This document shows positions 1 through 8,391 of a stretch of DNA of 13,443 nucleotides, piece after piece. The notes beneath the pieces were generated by a model. It was not told where the DNA came from. It did no database searches and saw nothing but the letters and a program-made list of their open reading frames with translations. The stretch comes from Volvariella volvacea V23 (taxonomy: Eukaryota; Basidiomycota; Agaricomycetes; Agaricales; Pluteaceae). The stretch spans positions 54,303-67,745 of the forward strand of contig KB722783.1 of NCBI GenBank assembly GCA_000349905.1, written 5' to 3'. Made by a program: the position numbers and the translations under genes. Position 1 is the stretch's first letter. Every line of letters begins with the position of its first letter.

Positions 1-88
1 AGGAATAAATACCTAGGCGCATCATCGACTTCTCGATTCCTCATCCCCTCCAAGTATCCACCCTACACAACACATACCTGCGTCTATC

Positions 89-1595
89 ATGACCACGGTC
101 TGCAGAGAACGACGATCATGGACTCCCAGAGAAGACCAGCTCCTGCGCAATGCAGTGGAGAAGGGTGAGCAGCGAGCGTGGTACAAATTGGGATGACCCT
201 GGCTAACTTGTCATTATTAACCTCGCAGAGGATCCTGGCAATCCCACCCCCTCCAAGTGGCACGCCATCGCAAAGCATGTTCCCAACAGGACCAACAAGG
301 ATTGTAGGAAACGCTGGTTCGCCAAGATGGCCTCAGACGTCGTAAAAGGTGGCTGGGCACCAGATGAAGATGAGCGCCTCGTACGGGGCATCGAGCGATA
401 TGGCACAAGGTTGGTGGACTGTGCCATTTGATAGGCTTTCATTCATCATTCCTTTCAGGTGGTCCCTTGTCGCATCAGTCGTTCAAACCAGGAACAGCGA
501 TCGTGGGTTACTTTCACCAATCGTTTCGGGACTTCAGCTAATCGCATCTTGTAACAGAGTGCGCCAAACGGTGGACTGACACACTTAATCCAGCTATTGA
601 TAGAACAAGCTGGACACCCGAAGCAGTGAGTATGTCCATCAACAGACTTTGCATGGCTTACTAAGACCGGACATAGGACGAGCTTCTGATTCAAGCTGTC
701 AATCAACACGGCAAAGTCTGGACTAAGATCGTTAAGACATACTTCCCAGGTCGCACAGGCCTCTCAGCTAAAAATCGGTAAGTCCGTTTCCAGATTGACG
801 CTCGAGTGCACCGCCGTTGACAAATGTACAGTTACAACAGCATCACGAGATTTGGCGCTGAGAACTCGAGACAGCGGAATAGGAGAAAGACACCAGAATC
901 CGCTCCCTACCCAGTACACGACTCATCTAGAAGCGACGCTTCATCTTCCTCACCTAGAACATCCTCACCCTCGAGTTCTGTCCGAACGCCCGAGACCACT
1001 GTGCCACTAATGCCGGCACCGATGATGGACTCAGAGTCATACATCCTCGAACAACTATCGGGTTGGTCACCAACAACACCCTCTGATGTAGAAAGCGATT
1101 ACTCTGCGTACCGACGCCTAAGTAGAGACGGAGATTTCAAGACGGCAATGTCATCACCGTCCACACCCTCCTCAGATTCATCATTCCTATCATACGACAA
1201 CCTCAACACCTTCGTCTCCCCCTTCCCCACCGCCATCCCCCAGCAACAACACCAACAAGCCTATACCGTTCCCCGCGACATCCTACCAACCACACAGTTC
1301 GCCGATCAACGGCGGATCAACACGCCCTCGAGCTTCGCAACTATGCCTTCCCACAATATCCGTCCATCGTACCCCGAGGTGTTCGACTGCCGAGATATGG
1401 CAAGCAACTTTGCCTTCTTGGACCCCCTACCCGCGCAGTCTAGTCCTCAACTAGACCTCTCCTGGCAAGCTCTTCAGTCGCAGGACGACAGAGCTTGGCA
1501 GAGACTAAAGATCCCTGTAGATGGCCAGGTACGTTCATCTCCATCGTGGTGGGCATAAGACCAAGGCACTAACGCCGCTGCAGTACATTTTTTGA
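89..1595 (+). CDS. Three-repeat Myb (SANT/Myb) DNA-binding transcription factor, 7 exons
   Basis: Exons are 89-164, 229-409, 459-502, 558-625, 677-777, 832-1528 and 1584-1595, giving 392 aa plus stop; all six introns are 49-64 nt with GT...AG ends and the phases agree. The product is a probable nuclear sequence-specific DNA-binding regulator. Three tandem Myb repeats fill residues about 9-163. Repeat 1 has tryptophans 11, 36 and 55 (ending DCRKRWF). Repeat 2 has W68, W87 and W106 (ending DQCAKRW). Repeat 3 has W119 and W138, with Y158 replacing the third tryptophan in the ending AKNRYNSITR, a common substitution. The remaining ~230 residues are Ser/Pro/Thr-rich with a Gln/His patch and look disordered, as expected of an activation or interaction region. 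The start is the first in-frame ATG, just before repeat 1. The last exon codes only for Tyr-Ile-Phe and stop. The family call is firm from the spaced Trp residues; the regulon and exact orthologue are unknown. Confidence 0.9.
1529..1583 (+). other. Last intron of the Myb gene, with tiny terminal coding exon
   Basis: The donor is GTACGT at 1529, a branch-like CACTAAC lies near 1567, and the acceptor is GCTGCAG ending at 1583. The upstream exon ends in phase 0 after ...GATGGCCAG. Splicing adds only TAC ATT TTT TGA (1584-1595). If the intron is retained, translation reads about ten more residues and stops at 1556-1558. Both outcomes give a complete protein differing only at the extreme C-terminus. 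The consensus signals favour splicing. Confidence 0.6.
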
Positions 1596-2014
1596 CTCGT
1601 AGATTCTCATGCTAGATATGTTCAGGTGTTTGTTAGCAAAAAATATGATATGTACTATCCCACCCTGTACTGCTACCATGGACGTTACTATTACATGCGC
1701 GCTAAGGATTGTATGCTCCACTACCTTAATCGATTTTCCTTCCCCTCCTCGTTCTCCGATACCTCTCCATCAAAATGTTGTGGCCGAGTTGCTGGGATTT
1801 GAGACCGTTACAATGCCTGAATGCTCAACTGCGCACAAACTCCACCAGGACCAAACTAAGCTATATATGGAGCATGCCACAACAAAAGCAGAAAAGCGAA
1901 CACTGATACTGTATACGCGTAGTTACCTTTTACCTATTATGTGCACTAGGGCCCGTACGGAGTACGGACTAAAAATAATCTAAAATATGAATGAAAACTG
2001 AAATTAAAAATTGA
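1596..2014. other. Non-coding stretch downstream of the Myb gene
   Basis: This stretch probably holds the 3' untranslated region of the Myb gene and intergenic DNA. A 124-codon open frame at 1609-1983 has no recognisable domain, starts inside the presumed 3' UTR and has no plausible splice partner, so I do not call it a gene. A short tandem GTACGGA GTACGGA lies near 1953-1966. AT content rises toward 1975-2015, where the edge of the transposase relic begins. Confidence 0.4.
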
Positions 2015-2480
2015 CGATAGGGTAGAACGACAGCTCTCCCATCCAATCCTCTCTAGCCTATGTCCCACGGAAACCTAAATCTCTATCAAGTCAACACGTC
2101 TCAGCGTCCTCTTCCTTAGAAATTAGAATCGGATGAATGATCTATGAAGGGACTTGCAGTGAGGCAGCAGTTTGCAAAAATTTTCAACAGTTCCTTCAAT
2201 ATACCCAGTCATCCGGCAACGTCTGGAATAGAGGTGCTGCACTCATAGTGGCCTACTCAATAGAGGGCTACAGCAAGCCAGATCTCAACAAGAGCCTGAG
2301 AAATTCGAGCTGAACCACTAAAAAAAAATCGGGTGGGTTTCGATCAAGTTTAAAAGAACTTGAAAGGAAGTGGGAGAAAGCCGAAGCATTCGGATGAAGC
2401 GTGGATAATTTGGGTGTTCTGCATATTTCCATGCAAGATGAGGGTTCCCGGCCTTAGGAACACGACCTCGGTCATTGCAG
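2015..2480 (-). pseudogene. Decayed DDE transposase remnant (PIF/Harbinger-like, DDE_Tnp_4 type)
   Basis: Read on the minus strand, fragments in different frames line up in the order expected for mushroom DDE transposases. First comes PRFIRMLRLSPTSFQVLL...ETHPIFF (about 2410 down to 2320), ending in a stop created at a nine-base homopolymer (A-run 2320-2328 on +). Shifting one frame gives ...QALVEIWLAVALY, a stop, VG (about 2285-2250), then IPDVAG, a stop, LG. After another shift comes YIEGTVENFCKLLPH (about 2205-2160). Further on lies LDRDLGFRGT, a stop, ARED (about 2090-2045). The catalytic DDE core that should follow is not recognisable beyond about 2015. At least two frame changes and four internal stops (2257-2259, 2209-2211, 2091-2093, 2058-2060) show that it is dead. 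An uninterrupted frame extends upstream to 2680, but I do not recognise that part. No terminal inverted repeats were found. The family call rests on remembered motifs, not a search. Confidence 0.6.
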
Positions 2481-2754
2481 ATAGCATGTTTCTTGAAGAA
2501 GGCAGAGAATAAACGGGTTAAGCATAAGGCAACAAGCCAGACCTCCCAGGTTTTCCGGAGAGGAGAGTTGATCACAGGCAAGCATAAAAACTGCATGGGC
2601 TTACAGGAGACTGTCCTGTCCCTCTGTTGTGCCCATTTTAATGAGCAGCACGGCGTAATATTAGCAGTGCTGAATTTCAAAGTCCGATGTTATGTCAACC
2701 GTGGACCACCGCGCGGGCGCAGGCGTGATCAGCTTTGTATCCTGTCCTTTCGCA

Positions 2755-4252
2755 ATGTCTAACATTCAGACCTATTCTCTCTGGAGCCTCCTTGAGGGGC
2801 ATCCTCGACCTCGCCGTTTTCGTGATTTTCCCTTCGATACCCAAACGGACTCTGACTTGTCCGATCTCGCGCCCTGTCTCCATCACATTAACGAGTTAGC
2901 CAATGTTAGTGCTTTCGACCTAGAGTTCCTCAACTATGACAACCGCGAGAGTCTTCCCAGCGGTACTACGCTTAGAATTGTGGAGCAGGACACGTCGGAT
3001 ACAAAGCCACTTGTTGTGCGCTATCCACTCTCCGATAATACTAGTAGATCTTCTTTTACTTGCACATATTACTTGTGCTCGGGCAGTGTGCCTTTCTCAC
3101 TTCCTGCTCTTATAGTCGTAGTTTCCTCGGTACTCTAGCGGAAATTTGCCTCCCCCATACCACTGGCGTCTGGTTCATGCTTCTTGCCGGGCCCAGGGGA
3201 AGTATGAAGGTTTGCAAGAGGATGAGAATGAATTCTACTTTGTCGACCAGGAAACAAAAAAGAAAACCATCGACAGAGAGTTCACATTCAATAACCTGGT
3301 GGAGAAGGCCAAACCGGATTCTGAAAATGAGATTACCATAGGCTTGTTGATCAGAGTTAAAGGTTTGCTTGGAATCTGTGTTGAAAAATTGCTGACATCC
3401 TTGAAACCTTCTTACCCATATTTTTGTAGGCAAAAGGCCATATGTAGAATGGGAAACCAAAGAAATGCTTAGGGAAATTTTGCATGGCCGATATTCATCG
3501 ATCGAAACGATTCCCGAGCTTGACATAGGTAATGTCTTCGAGGGTTTATTAACGTCGGCATTGCTTTATTAATTACCTCTCTGTAGATACCTTTGGGACT
3601 GAAGATGTGCTCGACGAACACGAAGTCACGCGCTTCATCGACAACTTCAAAAAGATCACATCAGCATTTCGTAATATTGTTTCCGCCAACGAAGCTACGG
3701 CACGGAATTTCATTAACCCCTTTATGGTTGAGGCGGTAATCCTGGCCGTTGAAGAGGACTTCGACGGAAGTCGCGGCTATGGTCATCTGGGCTATGTTGT
3801 CTACTGTCAAGATCTCACGATTTTGCTCATCGCAGAAAAGATGACTGAGATGCAGAAAGGAATATTGTGCAACTTCATACTGCGGCAGAGGTACCCAATA
3901 TCGTCGATTTCGCTCATTCCGGGCTGTTCTGCTTACATATTGCTACTTTTAGAAACGTATGCGCGAGCGCAGGCAACACGATTCAACCACTGGTCCTCCA
4001 ATCATCTATGGTATCGCATCGAACGGTAGAGAATGGCGATTCCTCCGTTGGTCAGGTACACCAGAAAACCCTACTTTAAAGATTTCCAAGCCGCACGATA
4101 CCGCATTCGAAGGAGATATGCCAGGGACCAAAGATATAGTTTCCATTATCATCCGCATTCTTCGATCACAGGCCAGTGTGTTGACATTACAAGCTGAAGT
4201 GGAAGACGGAGAAACTAAAGAGCGACCAGCCCAGCGCATGCGTCATGAGTAA
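2755..4252 (+). pseudogene. Crinkler (CRN)-like effector gene with nuclease-like C-terminal region, probably frameshifted
   Basis: Likely exons are 2755-3043, about 3139-3362, 3430-3528, 3587-3890 and 3953-4252. The introns at 3363-3429 and 3529-3586 are clean and in phase. The N-terminal part (MSNIQTYSLW...) resembles the small header domain of basidiomycete CRN proteins and ends in KPLVVRYPLSD. The middle has EGLQEDENEFYFVD and LLIRVKGKRPYVEWE. The C-terminal half has FINPFMVEAV, LLIAEKM and then YGIASNGREWRFLRWSG, like the PD-(D/E)XK-type nuclease region of such proteins. Two problems suggest decay. The frame of exon 1 cannot be joined to EGLQEDENEF by a good splice. At 3858-3862 the reading changes: MTEMQKG lies in one frame, but NIVQLHTAAE followed by KRMRERR across the 3891-3952 intron lies in the next. 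The glutamate of the expected E-x-K motif also appears displaced (AEK). The start at 2755 is chosen over the in-frame ATG at 2692 because the domain begins there. CRN proteins are implicated in host or inter-organism interactions; the role here is unknown. Confidence 0.55.
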
Positions 4253-4860
4253 TTCGTAAAACTCTATAATTTTCTTTTTTGATCCGATTAAACCCTTAAT
4301 GCCTCAGTGTTTGGATAAATTAATCGTGCTGAATGTACTGGGAAACCATTAAAGAACGAGGACTATGTATATATGCAAGGTTGGTTTTTGTAGATATTTT
4401 GCTTTGAGGTAGTCATAAGGACTTTTGGTAAAAGGATGGAAATAGGGAGAAAAAATAATAGCAATAAGTTCATCCTTCAAAAAAGACTCGAATAAGCCTC
4501 CAGTATTTGATTGAATTTTGAATTAATTGTCAAAATGGTTCATGCCAATCAGATTACCAGAATAACTACAAAAATCTGGTTACTAGACCTCCAGTATTAA
4601 CAAGGGTTTTAATTTCTTGTGGCTTAGAGAGGGGTCATATGAACATGGGACAAAGGGACTTTGTAGCCGAGTTTATCCAACAATCATGCTATCAAGTTTT
4701 TGATGAAGTTTATCAGTCCAAAATAAACTGAATTCTGATGGTTATTTGTCTTGATTTTCGACTATAATCAACAACTAAACAATCGATCACAAATCATAGA
4801 CCAAAATATAGTGACTTGTGCATAACATGAAGACACATTTTTTTCCCTCGCTTTTGCGCG
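4253..4860. other. AT-rich intergenic stretch, no gene seen
   Basis: This ~600-base stretch is clearly more AT-rich than its neighbours and has no open frame of note. It probably holds the 3' end of the CRN-like gene followed by non-coding DNA. The 11-base sequence CCTCCAGTATT occurs twice in direct orientation at 4497-4507 and 4588-4598. I see no RNA gene and no terminal inverted repeats. Confidence 0.4.
4497..4598. repeat. Pair of 11-bp direct repeats flanking 80 bp
   Basis: CCTCCAGTATT is present at 4497-4507 and again at 4588-4598, separated by 80 bases of AT-rich DNA. The copies are exact. The enclosed DNA shows no terminal inverted repeats, so a transposon footprint is not supported. 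It may be a chance or slippage-derived repeat. Confidence 0.4.
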
Positions 4861-7620
4861 CTTGGTGCATCTCCATCAAAATCCCAGTCTTGAGACCATG
4901 GCACTGCCGTCCTTTTTTTTTTGTCAAGGTGTTTCTCACTGCCAATCTAGCGACGTCGCCGCTCTGATGGAGGACAAGCTCGGTCATGGGACCACCTCGC
5001 CTGGCACCTATGACATCGTCGCCTTGACAGGGGGAGTCTTTTCTTGACGCGCTTTGATAATCGATCCCTTCAATACCAACAAAGGAAAGTTGGCCCACGT
5101 TCATTTGACGTTTGTGACCGTCATCATCCTCGAGGCCTCCCTCCGTTCAGGGAGATTACGTCAACGGCTTGCCCTCAACTTGAAACTCAGTGTCAAGGTC
5201 ACGCAAGTCTTCCTCTCTATTGCGGAGGGCGATTGAATGGGGCAAGGCCGGGCGATGAAACGTACACCGGCCACTGCCTTTCAAGTGTCACAGGGGTAAT
5301 GACTGGGCCGGAATTCCCTCTGTGGGCAGGTCCCTACGCAGGCGTTTGGGTGATCTACATTTCCTCCTCCCGCGGGCCCTGCAATTAAGGACCCTTTGCG
5401 TGTTTACATTGAGACTGTTTTATATGGTCAAGTGTGGGGTTAAGTATACATTGTTGTAGGTCCCTATGACGTTCCGACTAGCTCATGCGCAGTCAGTTGC
5501 TAAAACCTCAAAAGGTATACTTCCGATGCTGGATACAAGGGACGGTGAGCCAAATGCTCCCGTTCCTTCCTTTCCGATAGGATTGAAAGTGCCGTTTCAT
5601 GGTTTCAAAGACGATGTCGGCCGCCAGTTTGATACACGATCCCTAGCTGATAACGCCTTCGGCTTCAGGCCTGATAACTCACTTTTAGGGGGGCTAGTTT
5701 TTTTCGGGAGGAAATAATAACCCTATTTCTTTTCCTCCTCCCGTAAACGGAGTTTGCCTGTGGTGCTCGGTCTCGGTTGAGCTCTTGCTGATGATGCCGC
5801 GATATCTTAGATCAGAATGATACGTACCAACACCTGGGAGACACGCAGCAGCGTTTTACTGAGCCCGAGAAGATAAGGTATAAGATCATGTGCCAGAGAC
5901 ACGAATTCTGGGCGAGACGGCCCAGAAGAGGCAGTGCACTAGGGAGTTCGGCGGGCTCGCATGACCAACACCTTGTTTTCACGAGTACAACCCTGGTGTC
6001 GAGTTTCCCTTTGTGGACAAAAGAGCGCTATTGTGTCATTTGGAGCGGAGCTCAAGTAGGCACTCACGGTGACCTCCAAATCCATCGGAATCAGGACACG
6101 CCTCCCAAATTGCGGTTATCCTGCTGATGTCGGCGTCGCTTGAACTACGTTCCTACCCCTATGACTGTTTGGCAACATAGTCGGTGCCAAATATTCGCGA
6201 CCCAAAACGGGCAGGGACTCCGCTTGTTTCCGGCCTTCACTGGTTCAGCACACTAGAGAGCGAACTGGCGTGCTACCTCCTTGTGGAGCCTGCAAGGTAC
6301 TTCAATCCGCAACTCATTTATGATGCCATCAAATTTCTTGTCCAGTTCTGCAAGGGAACACCACAAATCAGCATCGCAGCTTCGGAGGCGACCAACGTTT
6401 CCTTAGCCCTTCCAGTCGGACATTCGACATGCAGGGGCTCGTCGGAAGCTATTGGCCAGCAGCATACAACAGGGACTCCAAGATTCGAATCTCTTCAACC
6501 CCTACTCTACCTTCATGACCTGCGCCGCCGCCCTTTGGATCATTTTTGATCATCCTTAGGGACTCGTGCAAATCCGACAGACCTTGAGGGCCTCCTAATA
6601 TTATCCACCCTCATCAATGCTTACGTGCTCACCGAGGCCGACTCGCGCCAACGACAGAGCACAATTGAACGTGCAGAAATAGACTCTGCGTGGCATGATT
6701 CGTCGGGCCCTGGCTTATCACCACGATAACGCCGACAGTGGTGCTGCTGTGGGGACATCTCAACAGGTAAGTCCGAGGAACACCTTGCGAGCGTGCAACC
6801 TCCTCTGCATTTGTCCAGGCGTTGACAGCTTGTGTTGATAGGAAATAAGAAATTTCCTGCACCACACAACATTTTTCGTTTCCAGAGATAATGTACCTGG
6901 CCAGCTGCGATCAGGTTTCGTGCGATCACGGCATCCGGGCGTGCCGTCGAATCGACGGGCCAGGCCATACAAGTAATTTGTGCCAGACATTGCGGACTGT
7001 GATCCTTCTCCAACGTGGTGTCTGGCATTAAATGCTCTCCGCATTCTTTCATTGTTACGAGGGGCTCCTGTTTTCGACCATGGGGACGTGGGGCGCGCAG
7101 GGTCTCATGACCTCTGACTAGGGCCCGCCACGCTCAATGTTGGACAGAAGATGACACCATGCTCCGTCGCGTATAGAGTGATGCTGCAAGTAGGATGAAA
7201 GTTTTAGCCTCCCGCACCATGTCAATATGTCAGTATCCGTCGCTTCATCGTCGCTTCGACGTCCCAAACATTGATTGTGGTGTCATTCCAGGTCATATGC
7301 GCTTTCAAGGCTCTACGTCACCGCGCTCAGTTTCCTGATCACTTGTCCAAACTGCAAGGGAGGTTTTCATGCACGGCCGCAGTGTGCCGACGCGCAGCTT
7401 AGGTTCAGGCCTTGCCGGCCTGTTAGGAGGTAGGCTGTGCACTCGCGTGCGTCAGTGTAACAGTTTTCTGACCGTCTTACGTTCAAACCAGGAGGTGACT
7501 GTAAGGGACCCGCTGACATCACTTGTTCAGTAACGGCTGTCGATGAATGAAACCAAGAAGTGGTTTCCTTGGATGCGCTGCGTATACAGGAGGGATGAGC
7601 TTGTCATGTCTCGATCGAAG
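4861..7620. other. Gene-poor interval with only short, unrecognised frames
   Basis: No conserved domain could be recognised on either strand across ~2.8 kb. The longest frames (5044-5388 from TTG, 5466-5717, 6184-6549 from GTG, 6621-7052 minus) have no family-like motifs and no consistent splice partners. One + frame stays open from 4862 to 5236 apart from a single TGA at 5045-5047. Base composition is near balanced, unlike the AT-rich stretch before it, so this may be old transposon or gene debris mutated beyond recognition by eye. No tRNA, rRNA or CRISPR-like repeat was seen. Confidence 0.4.
5705..5743. repeat. Imperfect inverted repeat (hairpin-capable)
   Basis: CGGGAGG at 5705-5711 is mirrored by CCTCCCG at 5737-5743. 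The overlapping GAGGAAA at 5708-5714 is mirrored by TTTCCTC at 5731-5737. The spacer is AT-rich. Two alternative 7-bp stems are therefore possible. It lies just after the stop of an unrecognised 83-codon frame. Function is unknown. Confidence 0.4.
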
Positions 7621-8391
7621 TGTGGAAAGGGTCCTAGCTTTTAGGTTTGGTCGCTGGACTGGAAAGGCCCGGACCCATTCAGAAGGTTGTGAGCCAGCGA
7701 CGATCTACTCGATTGGGTAACTGTGCCTTCATGAATGAGGGGAACCGATTCTGTAACCGATGGGAGTTTCCGAAAACTCGCAGCATGTAAAACGCGTGGC
7801 CGACTGATACTGCCACCAATGGATGTATGGGTAATCATACAATTGAATAGGTTCGATGTATTGATTGGATCCTGTTGCTCCAAATGAAGGTCGAAGCCAG
7901 ATTTCATCATCTGTCCCGTTACCTGTCCCTATGATGTAGGCGGTTGTGGCTTGTTATTCAGGGTTTTGATCCTGGTTGCAGCTGTTGTAATAGTATTTCT
8001 GTCAGCATTGGTGCTTCAGAACTGCTCAGACGAACTGATTGCCAGTAATCTCAAAGCGAGTCAACGTAGTCGAGTGCAGACTCAAACACCCACCCTGCCG
8101 GCCAACCAGTCTTGTGTTGCAGACGACGTGGTTTGCAGAGACTCGAAACGCGTCTGTATCAAGTCTATGTGTTACCCCAGCTCTGCCTGGCTCGTCTCAG
8201 TGGGGTACATATAATCATAGGTGATGAGGAGACTGTGGTGCACTATGATCACGATGGAGTTTTCTCGGGGGTCGTAGCGCCGATCATCCCCAACTGGGCA
8301 CCTGACCCGCAAATTCCATAATGCCCCAAGGGGTCTGCGTGCTGAGCCCAGGACTATCTTGGTCACCATCGTCGACGAGCTTCCAGTCGCC
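7621..8391. other. Upstream region of the aldose epimerase gene
   Basis: No gene is supported here. A frame at 7951-8214 would start with a hydrophobic stretch resembling a signal peptide, but it has only a TTG start and no ATG. The interval ends in the presumed promoter and 5' untranslated region of the epimerase gene. Confidence 0.4.
8210..8214 (+). promoter_or_regulatory. Possible TATA element of the epimerase gene
   Basis: TATAA within GTACATATAATC lies about 178 bases before the ATG at 8392. The position is reasonable for a fungal gene with a 5' UTR of around 100-150 nt, but the motif is short and could be chance. Confidence 0.25.

Noticed and set aside
1609..1983. 124-codon open frame after the Myb gene
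   Set aside because: No domain, placed in the probable 3' UTR, and an odd composition for this genome's proteins.
6478..6500. GATTCGAATC reminiscent of a tRNA T-loop
   Set aside because: The flanking bases do not form a T-stem and no acceptor, D or anticodon arms fit around it.
6621..7052. Minus-strand 143-codon frame with a TARPDAVIAR segment vaguely like Copia reverse transcriptase
   Set aside because: The likeness is a few residues only; no neighbouring RT, RNase H or integrase motifs were found in any frame.
7262..7296. Minus-strand WNDTTINVWDVE resembling one WD40 repeat strand
   Set aside because: No second repeat unit or GH dipeptide follows in any frame nearby, so a single short match is not enough.
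7406..7422. CAGGCC/GGCCTG inverted repeat
   Set aside because: Only six base pairs with a 5-nt loop, expected by chance in a stretch of this length.
7951..8214. Short frame with a hydrophobic N-terminus and several cysteines, resembling a small secreted protein
   Set aside because: It begins only at TTG, has no ATG or splice partner, and lies in the presumed promoter region of the epimerase gene.
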